In this document: piece by piece, positions 35,615-44,531 of the stretch | Layout: every line of letters starts with the position of its first letter | Position numbering within the stretch: the first letter of the stretch is position 1 | Assembly: GCA_964011675.1 (NCBI GenBank) | Contig: CAXGPR010000008.1 | Location: 1 to 64,000, forward strand | Reading direction: 5' to 3' | Source of the DNA: GCA-2693325 sp964011675 | GTDB taxonomy: Bacteria; Latescibacterota; UBA2968; UBA8231 | DNA length: 64,000 bases | Notes under the pieces: generated by a model | Databases searched by the model: none | Seen by the model: only the letters and a program-made list of their open reading frames with translations | Told to the model about the DNA's origin: nothing | Made by a program: the position numbers and the translations under genes

Positions 35615-36118
35615 ATGATCACAGTGCGCGACGCAGTAGAAGCCGATCTACCGGCCATTATCGACATATACAATCAGTCTATTCTATCCGGTCTTTCAAC
35701 CGCAGATACCCACCCCATCAGCGTGGAAGAACGCCGCCCGTGGTTTCGTCAGTTTTCACCCAAAAAACGGCCTATATGGGTAGCAGAACGGGCAGGAAAG
35801 ATCGTCGGATATATCTACATCACCTCGTTCTATGGCGGCCGTCCCGCCTATGACAAGACAGCCGAAGTCAGCTTGTATCTGGCCCCAAAGGCTCAGGGAC
35901 AGGGCCTGGGAACCGACCTCATGCAGCGCATGATTGACGCCTGCCCTCAGCTGGGCGTCACCACCCTGATCGGCATGCACTTCGACCACAACGAAGCCAC
36001 AAAACGCCTCAACGATCGCTTTGGCTTCCAACAGGTCGGCTATTTACAGGAAATAGCCGAAGTATATGGAGAGCAACGCGGCCTGCTCCTTTCCATACTC
36101 CGCATCTCCCCACAGTAG
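35615..36118 (+). CDS. GNAT family N-acetyltransferase, phosphinothricin acetyltransferase-like
   Basis: 167 residues from ATG at 35615-35617; the frame is open to 35579 but homology starts with MITVRDAVEADLPAIIDIYN. The acetyl-CoA loop is KAQGQGLGTDLM. The region FYGGRPAYDKTAEVSLYL matches the PAT/MddA-type subgroup, which acetylates the amino group of phosphinothricin or methionine sulfone/sulfoximine. Native targets are likely amino-acid analogues. It is monocistronic, diverges from SMP-30 and converges on the DegT gene 15 bases away. Confidence 0.85.
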   Translation: MITVRDAVEADLPAIIDIYNQSILSGLSTADTHPISVEERRPWFRQFSPKKRPIWVAERAGKIVGYIYITSFYGGRPAYDKTAEVSLYLAPKAQGQGLGTDLMQRMIDACPQLGVTTLIGMHFDHNEATKRLNDRFGFQQVGYLQEIAEVYGEQRGLLLSILRISPQ

Positions 36119-36133
36119 GCTCTTCGGCCGCAT

Positions 36134-37309
36134 CTATTTCCCCTGGGCGGCCCGCTCAAGGGCCTGCCCCATTTTCGCCACGCGCGCCTTGGTGTTGTCC
36201 GGATGCATGGGAATCAGTACAGAGCGCGACAAAATACGCAACGATCCTACGCACATATCCTCGCTGTATTCTATCCGCGCCGCTTTGTTGGCCGGTATCT
36301 TGAACGGGTCCAAGGCCGGATGGTGGGCTCCTTGGTACCGCAATATCGGCTCCCAGCGCGTATATACGTGTCGGCCCGTATCCATCGGCAAAAAGTTGCC
36401 AACGCCCGCATCGCGCAGTCGATCGCTAAAACCCCTAGCTTCTTTTTCCGTTCGAAACTTGAATCCCAAGTGGGTCCCGCACTCATGATCTATACTATTA
36501 TTTTTAATTGATTTAAGTCCTGAATTTTCCCCTTTTTCGAGCAGTGCTTTTTTGTGGCTGCGCATCGTATTCAGCATACCCTTTATGCGTCTCAGTTGCA
36601 CGTTCAGCACGGCGCCCTCTATTTCGGATGCGCGGAAGTTGTGCCCGGCAAACTGTAGATCATCGCGGTCCTCATCCGGATTCCAGTAAAAGGAGCAGCA
36701 GTCGACAGCGACGGAACCGCGTTGATATACGAGTTCGTCATTGGTGACAAAGGCTCCCCCCTCGCCGCAGGTCATGTTTTTGTAGAAATTAAAGCTGAAG
36801 GCCCCTGCGTGGCCCCACGAACCCAAGGGTTTGCCCTCATATCCTCCTCCGACGGCTTGACAGGCGTCTTCGAGAACGAGCAGGTCATGTTTTTTGGCAA
36901 TTTGAACAATTCTCTTCATATCACAGGGCAATCCGACCATGTGCACCGGAATAATGGCCCGCGTATGGCGGGTGATGCGCTTCTTTAGGTCCTTTGGACA
37001 CAGCGTCAGTGAATCGTCGACGTCGGCGATGACCGGTATAGCCCCTGCGGTTAAAACGGCCAGCGCCGTAGCCATGTAGGTGTAGGACGGGACGATGACC
37101 TGATCACCTGGCCCAATGCCCATACCTACGAGAGCCGTATACAAAGCCGCTGTCCCCGAACGAGACAGGCGGCAGTGGTCAACCCCTATATGGCGTGCCC
37201 ACGCCTTTTCGAATCGATCGCACTCCCCTCCCATGCCATAGCGAAAAATATTCCCACTCTCAAAAAGCCCCTCTATGCGTTTGAGTTCTGCTTGGCCGAT
37301 GCGATACAT
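36134..37309 (-). CDS. DegT/DnrJ/EryC1/StrS aminotransferase family protein
   Basis: 391 residues of PLP-dependent sugar aminotransferase type. The N-terminal part has HCRLSRSGTAALYTALVGM and PSYTYMATALAVL, the Asp contacting PLP is in LEDACQAVGGGYEG, and the Schiff-base Lys is in FNFYKNMTCGEGG. It has a strong AGGAGG ribosome site seven bases before the ATG and overlaps the pabBC gene end by 37 bases. No sugar-nucleotide genes lie beside it, so the substrate (an oxo-sugar or keto-inosose) is unknown. Confidence 0.9.
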   Translation of the reverse strand: MYRIGQAELKRIEGLFESGNIFRYGMGGECDRFEKAWARHIGVDHCRLSRSGTAALYTALVGMGIGPGDQVIVPSYTYMATALAVLTAGAIPVIADVDDSLTLCPKDLKKRITRHTRAIIPVHMVGLPCDMKRIVQIAKKHDLLVLEDACQAVGGGYEGKPLGSWGHAGAFSFNFYKNMTCGEGGAFVTNDELVYQRGSVAVDCCSFYWNPDEDRDDLQFAGHNFRASEIEGAVLNVQLRRIKGMLNTMRSHKKALLEKGENSGLKSIKNNSIDHECGTHLGFKFRTEKEARGFSDRLRDAGVGNFLPMDTGRHVYTRWEPILRYQGAHHPALDPFKIPANKAARIEYSEDMCVGSLRILSRSVLIPMHPDNTKARVAKMGQALERAAQGK

Positions 37310-39072
37310 ATACTACCTCCTATGTTGGATTCGACGGGCACCAAGCCCCGGACCGAATTGACTAAGTAGATTCCTTCTGCGCGTTCTATATCTTCAAAGT
37401 GTAAAACCCGTTCCTCAATGCGCTGCTGAGCCAGCAGCTCTGCGCGCAGCGTGCCGGGCAGCAGGCCACAGACTAACGGCGGAGTCCACCGCCTTCCCTC
37501 TAACTCGACTACCAGATTGCCGATGCAAAACTCCGTCAGCTCTCCCTGCTCGTTGTATAGAAGCGCTTCGTCCCCCTCTGGAACCCCGGCAAGCGCACGC
37601 TCGTAAACCTGCCGATGCGTTGTCTTGTGATAAAGCATGGGATTGTCACGATCTACTGGCATGGGGGCCCAATGGGCGCGTATAACGGCTCGTTTTAGCG
37701 GCAGGAGCGGCGTGCCGACTACCTCAACTGCCCCCTCTTCTGAAACGAGCAAACGAACCCGCATCTTACACTTCTTGAATGACTTAGCTGCACGTTCTAG
37801 TTCATAAATTATGCGCTCTTCATCCCAGTTATACCCCCAATACTCGGCGGACTGAACGAGGCGTTCCACGTGTCGATTTAGCAAGTAATAGGCGCCTTCT
37901 TCCCACAGCAGGGTCTCAAGCAGCTTGAATTCTAGACCTGACTGACTTAACACCCGTGCCTTCACAAAGCACTCGTCGTATTCGCTATCCACCGAAGAAT
38001 CCCAGGTAATGCCCCCTCCAACCCCATATTCCAACCAACCTCCCATTCGATTCAAGTGCGCGGTGCGAATAGCGACGTTAAAGCAGGCCTCTAACCCAGG
38101 GGAAACGAAACCAATGGCACCGGTGTACACGCCGCGCGCTTGGTGTTCTAGTGCCCGGATGATTTCCATTGTCCGCACCTTGGGGGCCCCCGTGACCGAT
38201 GCACAAGGAAAGAGAGCCGCGAAGAGTTCCACCAGACCGACTCCCGCAGCAAGCTCGGATTGAACAGTGGATGTAAGCTGCCATAGCGTCGGATAACGCT
38301 CCGCGTGAAAGAGCGTAGGAACACCGACACTGCCCGAGACTGAAACACGACCTAAGTCGTTGCGCAGCATGTCTGTAATCATCACATTCTCAGCCCGATC
38401 TTTAGGAGATTGAACCAGATCCTCGGCCATTTGATGGTCTTCAGCCAACCAGCGCCCCCGCCGCCGAGTACCCTTCATAGGCCGAGTCTCTAACCGCCCG
38501 TTTTTTAGGCGAAAAAAAAGCTCTGGCGAAACGGAGAGAATGGCGTGGTCTTCCCAATCTAGAAAAGCTGCAAAGGGAGCCTGCTGAGCACGAGCGAGCC
38601 TGTTATACAGGCTCGCCGGAAGCGCATCCAATGCAGCCCTAAGGCGAAACGTATAGTTTACTTGGTATGTATCTCCTGCAACTAAGTGCTGCCTTATGGC
38701 CTCGAGAGCCGCGTTATAGACTCTTCTCGACTGCATAGATTCCCATACCAAGGAATCACAACTGGACTCTGCCGAAAGCCCCTCCCCAGCAATTATCTCG
38801 TCTCTGGTGCGGTAAAAGCAAAAGTGAGCAAGCGGCAGATCGATCGGTTCGCGGACCTCCAAGCGCGGGTCAAGCCCCTGAGCGGCCTCGTAGCTGAGAT
38901 AGCCTACAGCGTGTAAGCCCGTTTCGGCGGCTTGCTCCACCTGCAGCAGTGCCGGACGCACTTGGTCTGCTGTGCGGGCCACAACGCTTCCTTCAGGTTC
39001 GGTAAACACGTATGATCGAGCGTCTGTACAACGGGAAAAATCGTCAAGCCTAGCCGTCTTAAATATGTCCAA
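37273..39072 (-). CDS. pabBC: Aminodeoxychorismate synthase component I fused to aminodeoxychorismate lyase (PabB-PabC)
   Basis: 599 residues in two parts. The PabB part (about 1-370) has RPMKGTRRRGRW, CASVTGAPKVRTMEIIR and the ending EYGVGGGITWDSSVDSE, matching chorismate-binding motifs. The PabC part (about 380-599) has the PLP lysine in YHKTTHRQVYERAL and NEQGELTEFCIGNLV. Together they convert chorismate plus amide nitrogen to p-aminobenzoate for folate. Such fusions are known in several phyla. The start is a TTG at 39070-39072 without a clear ribosome site. No pabA-type glutaminase gene is nearby. Confidence 0.9.
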   Translation of the reverse strand: MDIFKTARLDDFSRCTDARSYVFTEPEGSVVARTADQVRPALLQVEQAAETGLHAVGYLSYEAAQGLDPRLEVREPIDLPLAHFCFYRTRDEIIAGEGLSAESSCDSLVWESMQSRRVYNAALEAIRQHLVAGDTYQVNYTFRLRAALDALPASLYNRLARAQQAPFAAFLDWEDHAILSVSPELFFRLKNGRLETRPMKGTRRRGRWLAEDHQMAEDLVQSPKDRAENVMITDMLRNDLGRVSVSGSVGVPTLFHAERYPTLWQLTSTVQSELAAGVGLVELFAALFPCASVTGAPKVRTMEIIRALEHQARGVYTGAIGFVSPGLEACFNVAIRTAHLNRMGGWLEYGVGGGITWDSSVDSEYDECFVKARVLSQSGLEFKLLETLLWEEGAYYLLNRHVERLVQSAEYWGYNWDEERIIYELERAAKSFKKCKMRVRLLVSEEGAVEVVGTPLLPLKRAVIRAHWAPMPVDRDNPMLYHKTTHRQVYERALAGVPEGDEALLYNEQGELTEFCIGNLVVELEGRRWTPPLVCGLLPGTLRAELLAQQRIEERVLHFEDIERAEGIYLVNSVRGLVPVESNIGGSICIASAKQNSNA

Positions 39073-39094
39073 TAGAATACTTTATCCGAATAAT

Positions 39095-40337
39095 TTACGT
39101 ATATACGAGATGTCGGAATGAGCGCACTTTGTGCAGCGTAATCAAATTGCCATCATGGGCGCTGTGGGCGCGCGCATCCCCCGAGCGTGCAAGCACTAGC
39201 AAATCCTCGCCGACCACCACCATGCTGGCGTAGTGGCGTGCCTGCTGTGGAGTTTCGCCACGCGCAACGACTCCCGCAAAGCACCAATCAATGCAGTTCC
39301 GCGAAAAGTAGAGCCTGAGTATGTGACGCTCGTTATTGGGCAAGTTGTAGCGCTCAAAGGGCAGTTCATCGGGACGACGCATGCTGTCGGTTGACTACGC
39401 TAGAGAGTAGCCAATACAGTCCGCTTCGCTCGTCCCAGAGGATATGAAAACGCATATGCCCCCCCGGACAGGGCACGTAGAGAACGAGACGTACGGGCGG
39501 CGTATGCTCCAGCTGCGTATGCATATGGCCGTCCGTCTCTTGTACGACCTTTGCAACGCAGGCCAGTTGAGTTCCCCCCGTGTGGGCCCACATCCACAGG
39601 TGGAGCGTCTGCCCCGCTGGATCGTGCCATACGTGGCCGAGGTCCGTAAATTCGACCACATTCGTCTCTAGCCAGCCGGGTGAACTCATTATTCGCTTAC
39701 CCTCCCGATCAGTTGGACCCGTTTTCCACAGAGGCACGGGACTCAAGTCTGCCGCGCACTCAATCTCATAAAAAATCAACTCAGATGCATAAGACCAACT
39801 GCTGCTTTGTTTTAAGTGATAATTTATACAAGCCCGCATAAGCATTGGAGCCAGTTCGCTGACCGGCCATCCAAGATGGTCAAAACGCGATCTTCGCTCC
39901 ATAACCAAATAGACAAATTCGCCTCGATAGTGGACATTACAGACCGACTGATGCCAGTATTGCCCCTCCATCAGCGCAACGGGCTTTCCCCAAGTCGTCC
40001 CCTGATCATCGGAGCGCATGATGTGTAAATCAGCATCATGCCCCAATACGTAGAGCGTATCGCCAGCCACCAAGGGACGGGCGGGCATAAAGGGAAACCG
40101 CGTGCGCTCAATCCAATGATCGCCTCCATCGTCCGAAGTCCACAGTATCCCCTGCCAAGCATGAACCCCTTCCCCTCGGGTTCCCTTAGGACCGGGTAAA
40201 TCGACAACCCCAGGCCCTCCCTGGTCCATTGTAGCAATAAGCCGGCCGCTCTCCAACGCAGCTAACCCCGGCGTATAGGCAAAGACACGCCCGGGTTCAG
40301 GCGACTCATATAATGCAGTGAAGTCATTGGCCAGCAA
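39095..40337 (-). pseudogene. Frameshifted sialidase/BNR-repeat-like gene
   Basis: The long frame (324 codons) starts at TTG 40335-40337 and reads like an exo-alpha-sialidase-type beta-propeller with BNR boxes (TSDDGGDHWIERT, RSDDQGTTWGKPV). It stops early after WLLSSVVNRQHASSR. A one-base insertion near 39395-39398 separates it from a second frame that reads TDSMRRPDELPFERYNL, NNERHILRLYFSRNC and SAHDGNLITLHKV to a TAA at 39095-39097. The joined product, about 414 residues, matches the family end that I know (DSM-RP, NLPNNERH). The damage is a single shift, so an assembly error cannot be excluded. Confidence 0.75.
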
Positions 40338-40341
40338 AATT

Positions 40342-40686
40342 TTATAAACCTGGTAGTATCCATCTTAAGAGAAGGTCAAAAACCGATATAACGGCCGAAG
40401 CGACCAGCGTGTGCAGGAAACTGTCTATTTCGAACCCATCGATCATTTTATCGGTGATCCACAGGAAAATTGCATTGAGGACCAAGAGAAATAGACCAAG
40501 CGTTAGAAAGATAAAGGGAAATGACAGAAAAAATAGAACCCAATAGAGACAAAACTTGAGCACGCCATATACAGCGGCCACCCCAACGGCCGTCGAAAGC
40601 GAATAAATATGAACAAAGGGCAGAATACGCGCGGCGATAAATACCGAGAGACTGAATGCCACCCACGACATGAACCATTCCCCCAT
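40342..40686 (-). CDS. Phage-holin-IV-like (YvlD-type) small membrane protein
   Basis: 114 residues with four hydrophobic segments: SWVAFSLSVFIAARILPF, AVGVAAVYGVLKFCLYWV, FLTLGLFLLVLNAIFLWI and LVASAVISVFDLLL. The tail and spacing resemble the YvlD/holin-superfamily-IV group of four-helix proteins, common in bacterial envelopes outside phages. Its stop is four bases before the TTG of the broken sialidase gene; its ATG overlaps the stop of the aldo-keto reductase by one base. Function is uncertain. Confidence 0.75.
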   Translation of the reverse strand: MGEWFMSWVAFSLSVFIAARILPFVHIYSLSTAVGVAAVYGVLKFCLYWVLFFLSFPFIFLTLGLFLLVLNAIFLWITDKMIDGFEIDSFLHTLVASAVISVFDLLLRWILPGL

Positions 40687-41675
40687 TAGGAAATCCTCTG
40701 TACGGGCTCGACCGCCGACAACACGTCCAGCTCAGCGCGCAGAGCCGGACTCAACTCAACCTTTAGCGCGCCGAGCACTTCCTCGACGTGCTCAGGCCGA
40801 TCCGGTCCAATGATGGGCGCAGTAATCAGCGGGTTATCAATCAGCCAGGCGACAGCAACCTGGGCAGCCGTCCGATCTTGTTCCTGGCCAATTTCAACCA
40901 GCTTTTGGACGAGCTTATCGGCCCGCTGATTCATAAAGCGATCAAAGCGATCTCCATCACGAGCCCAGGGCGAATCTGCTGGCGGCGTTTGCCCACGGCG
41001 AAAATGGCCCGTTAACAAACCTATAGCCAGCGGACTGTAGGTCATCATACCAAGGCCAAAACGCTCGCACAGCGGCAATAGCTCTGGCTCTATCTCATTG
41101 CGGTGCAAAAGGCTATACTGATTTTGCAATATGACCCAGCGATCCAGTCCACCGCTTTCAGCAACCCAGAGCGCTTCTACTACCTGCGCCGCCGTAAAGT
41201 TACAGCCCCCCACATAGCGTACCTTGCCCTGACGCACTAGATCATCAAAAGCGCGTAGCGTTTCATCGAGGGGCGTATCGGGATCAAAATTATGTAATAG
41301 GTAGATATCGATGTAGTCTAACTGCATCCGCTCCAGCGAACGCTCAACTTCGCGCATGATGTGAAAACGCGACAAACCGCGATCATTCACCCCTTCCCCG
41401 ATCTGGCTCCATACCTTGGTCGTTATGACCAAATCATCCCGGTTGCCCATGTCGCGAACCGCTCGGCCAAGCAGTTCTTCACAGCGTCCTTGAAAGTAGT
41501 AGTTCGCACAGTCGATAAAGTTTATCCCCCCCTCTACCGCCTTACGAATTGTCTCTGTGGCCGTCTTGGCATCCGTATGCCCATTCCAGTAACCGCGAAA
41601 AGCCGTCCCCAAGCATAGACGAGACACCTTAAGCCCAGACCGCCCCAATTTAACGTAGTCCATTTCCTGACTCAT
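40686..41675 (-). CDS. Aldo/keto reductase
   Basis: About 329 residues. The catalytic tetrad is visible: Asp and Tyr in FIDCANYYFQG, Lys in VITTKVW and His in IYLLHNFDPD. The NADPH site ends in APIIGPDRPEHVEEVL. AKRs reduce aldehydes and ketones of sugars and other carbonyls. The frame opens at TTG 41687; ATG at 41673-41675 is used here, while ATG at 41663, next to AGGAA, is an alternative. A TATACT box lies just upstream. Confidence 0.88.
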   Translation of the reverse strand: MSQEMDYVKLGRSGLKVSRLCLGTAFRGYWNGHTDAKTATETIRKAVEGGINFIDCANYYFQGRCEELLGRAVRDMGNRDDLVITTKVWSQIGEGVNDRGLSRFHIMREVERSLERMQLDYIDIYLLHNFDPDTPLDETLRAFDDLVRQGKVRYVGGCNFTAAQVVEALWVAESGGLDRWVILQNQYSLLHRNEIEPELLPLCERFGLGMMTYSPLAIGLLTGHFRRGQTPPADSPWARDGDRFDRFMNQRADKLVQKLVEIGQEQDRTAAQVAVAWLIDNPLITAPIIGPDRPEHVEEVLGALKVELSPALRAELDVLSAVEPVQRIS

Positions 41676-41714
41676 TTCGTATGCCAAAAGTATAATAGAA
41701 CCGCTGCCACATTA

Positions 41715-43634
41715 CTACCAAGAAACGGCGTATGAAGGTGGATTGACGTGCCGACTCAATCCGAGCGAAAGGCGAATTTCCGTGCCAGGAGGCAATACGA
41801 CATCGACATATACATCGTTGATCTGGGCAGTCTCACTACCCGTAACAACTTCTGGAGTCGCATAATCCCCTACGGGTCCAGGATATTCGCTAACCAGATT
41901 ATTATATGTAACTTGCGTAAAATCGTGCTCTCCCAGAGTACCAGCCTGCACGCGAACTGTACGCTCGTTTAGTGCACTCAGATTTACTAAATGTAAATCA
42001 ACTCGATCCTCTTCCACCGATTCTACAAGAGCTGCTACGTCGGACGGCAAACCCGGCCGTTCTGAATCGGGGTCGAAATGACGGATCGGCGCCAACAGCA
42101 GACCACCGTTATAAAGCATCTGCGGCGCGCCCAGCGTAAGCTGAATCAGTGCTTCGGTCGTCACCGGATTAAGCTGCTGCCACCAGTGGATATGATTGTC
42201 GCGCGGATCGGTCTCGTCTCGTCGCACCTGCTCCATCCGCCTATACACCTGCGCCAGACTAGCTCGCAGAATTTGCTCGGGGTAGTCTGGATTTTCTCCC
42301 TGTATATAGGCGAACCACGGCTGTTCGTGACCGGCATCCTCCTTTGAATGGAAAGAGAATACCTTGCGCCAGTCATACGTCTCCCGTTCGCGGATCGTGG
42401 AAACCATGTTCCGGTCGACCTCATCACCACTCACATTCCAAATGGCCAGCGGGTACATCGGTGCCAGCGGCTGCCAGTCGGACCAGCCGCTATCGCCGTA
42501 GCAGTAGGGCACGACCCAGCTGTCAGCCCTATCGCCAAGCGCCTGGATCTGCCCCGTCCAGTGATGTTCCAGACTCATCGGCTGTTCGTTTAGGTTGGCC
42601 ATTTTGCCTTCGGACATCACCTTACGAATCTGATTGCGGGGCAGCTCCAAATATTTCTTCTCACCTGTAAGCAAAAAGCATTCGACGCCGGCCAAAATAG
42701 CGGCCATGGCAATATTGTAGAAGCCGTGTGGCCAAGTCCACCCATACATGCTACCGTACCATTTACCACCCGTATACTCACCCACTTCACCCGACAGTCC
42801 CACATTATCGGGCAAAAAGCCATCATAGCTTGCAGCACGATCTATCCAAGCATCGACATATTCAAGCAGCCATCGCTTGTATTTTTCGTCTCCGGTCATC
42901 AGAAAGGCATTCACAATAAGCGAACAAACGTGTAAGTTTGTCGCTACATCTCCTTTTGCCATACGCTCTTTCATCGCTTGCCCCATGCGCTGCGCGTTGG
43001 CCGGATCTTTCAGATCTTCAACGGAGTCAATGCCTTCCAAGTCATCGTAGGGCAGCCCGTATACCGCCATACCTGGTGAATAGCCGTAGGAGGGTTCATC
43101 TGTATCCTGATAAAGCCAGCGCGGTCCTTTTGATCCATTGTGTGCGCAGAGCAGGATTTTTTTCTCGGGATCGTAATTAATCGCCTCGGGATCCTCATTT
43201 AAAAAGAAACCAGCAAAACGACGCGCTCTTTCGACGTTTTGCTCGTGCGCAGGATTAGCCATACAGAGCAGGTAAAAGTATATATAGCTCTCGCTCTGGT
43301 GAAACTGATCGTAGCCGACTTCGTATTCCTTGTGGACGTGGCCAATCTCTTCCATAAGTCGGGTAGTCGCATCCCATTGACGCTGACCCAATTCCAACAG
43401 ATGGTCTCCCCCACCGAGCAGATAAAGCAGCGGCCAATTGTAAAAACTCTCGTAGAAATCGTCAGCGCCGTCTCTAGTTTGGTGGATTCCCTCCTGCCAG
43501 ATAAGGCGGCCGTCACCGTGCGTATATTTTGCCAAAAACGGATACACAGCCTCTTCCATCACGCCGATGAGCTGCCGCTCTAGCACGGCCCAAGCCGGTG
43601 CCTCTTCTAACGGTATTGTAGCCCGAATTTTCAT
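41715..43634 (-). CDS. Hypothetical 639-residue protein, alpha-helical toroid-like
   Basis: No family was named with certainty. The first 480 residues show repeated helix pairs with aromatic and acidic clefts (FYESFYNWPLLYLLGGG, YGWTWPHGFYNIAMAA), typical of the (alpha/alpha) barrel of glycan lyases and hydrolases. The last 130 residues form a beta-sandwich (VDLHLVNLSALNERTVRVQ). There is no signal peptide. It couples to the SDR gene by a four-base overlap and may act on an imported glycan or oligosaccharide; this is inference. Confidence 0.7.
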   Translation of the reverse strand: MKIRATIPLEEAPAWAVLERQLIGVMEEAVYPFLAKYTHGDGRLIWQEGIHQTRDGADDFYESFYNWPLLYLLGGGDHLLELGQRQWDATTRLMEEIGHVHKEYEVGYDQFHQSESYIYFYLLCMANPAHEQNVERARRFAGFFLNEDPEAINYDPEKKILLCAHNGSKGPRWLYQDTDEPSYGYSPGMAVYGLPYDDLEGIDSVEDLKDPANAQRMGQAMKERMAKGDVATNLHVCSLIVNAFLMTGDEKYKRWLLEYVDAWIDRAASYDGFLPDNVGLSGEVGEYTGGKWYGSMYGWTWPHGFYNIAMAAILAGVECFLLTGEKKYLELPRNQIRKVMSEGKMANLNEQPMSLEHHWTGQIQALGDRADSWVVPYCYGDSGWSDWQPLAPMYPLAIWNVSGDEVDRNMVSTIRERETYDWRKVFSFHSKEDAGHEQPWFAYIQGENPDYPEQILRASLAQVYRRMEQVRRDETDPRDNHIHWWQQLNPVTTEALIQLTLGAPQMLYNGGLLLAPIRHFDPDSERPGLPSDVAALVESVEEDRVDLHLVNLSALNERTVRVQAGTLGEHDFTQVTYNNLVSEYPGPVGDYATPEVVTGSETAQINDVYVDVVLPPGTEIRLSLGLSRHVNPPSYAVSW

Positions 43635-44386
43635 CCGCTCTCCCCTTTTACATTCCAGACCGAACCGGTCGTATACGTATTGCGTTCAGAGCAAAGAAAC
43701 TCGATGACCTCAGCTACTTCTTCCGGATCGGAATAGCGCCCCATGGGATTGCCCGGATCGTTTAGATGCGTCTGGGAAAAGCGCGGCACGACCATATCCG
43801 TTAGCGCGCGTCCCGGCTCAACACCGTTAACAAATACGCCCTGTTTCGCCCATACATTACCCAGCGACTGGACAAAAGAAAATATGGCCCCCTTGGATAC
43901 GGAATAGGGCACCTGATTGGGAGATCCGCGCCGCGCCCCAGAGGTAATCGTCAAACAGCGTCCCCAGCCCCCGTTAAGCATGTACGGAATCGCTGCCTGA
44001 TGAGCATGATAAACGCCGCACACGTTGATATCCATCACTTTGGCAAACTGTTCGGGCGGCTGTTCGAGAAAGGGCTTTTCCCATCCCAAGATGCCGGCAC
44101 AGCAAACTAATATATCGAGACGACCAAACGCTTTGGCCGCCTGATCTATTGCACGGTGCACTTGGTGTGGGTCAGTGACATCTGTTCTCATGTACAGCGC
44201 CCGCTGACCCAGCGCCTCAATATCGGCGACCGTCCGTTCTCCCTCTTCGTCCAACACGTCTAATAGGGCAATCGCCCGGCCTTCCTCAGCGATACGCAGC
44301 GCCGTAGCACGGCCCAGTCCGCGCGCCCCGCCCGTAATACAGGCCACGCGTGGTTCCCTAGGCGCGGCAAAACGCAAATTAGCCAT
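43631..44386 (-). CDS. Short-chain dehydrogenase/reductase (SDR)
   Basis: 251 residues, classical SDR. NAD(P) motif TGGARGLGRA at the start, VCCAGILG (NNAG-like) and the active-site YSVSK, with the Ser in TITSGARRG. It ends in TGSVWNVKGESG, the normal tail. It oxidises an alcohol on a sugar or steroid-type substrate. It overlaps the 639-residue gene stop by four bases. It diverges from the enolase-superfamily gene at 44532. Confidence 0.9.
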   Translation of the reverse strand: MANLRFAAPREPRVACITGGARGLGRATALRIAEEGRAIALLDVLDEEGERTVADIEALGQRALYMRTDVTDPHQVHRAIDQAAKAFGRLDILVCCAGILGWEKPFLEQPPEQFAKVMDINVCGVYHAHQAAIPYMLNGGWGRCLTITSGARRGSPNQVPYSVSKGAIFSFVQSLGNVWAKQGVFVNGVEPGRALTDMVVPRFSQTHLNDPGNPMGRYSDPEEVAEVIEFLCSERNTYTTGSVWNVKGESG

Positions 44387-44531
44387 AAATTTCTCCCTTT
44401 TTTATTGGCTTCAATATCGCTAATGCACAGGCGGTACTCAACCGGCCCGATAGACTTCGGTGACCAAGCGTTTGGCGCCCTCTTTACTCCGTGCTACATT
44501 AACTGGATTGGATCATCAACAGGAGCCCTTT

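Noticed and set aside
40342..40686. A phage holin marking a prophage
   Set aside because: It belongs to the YvlD-like chromosomal group, and no other phage gene is present.
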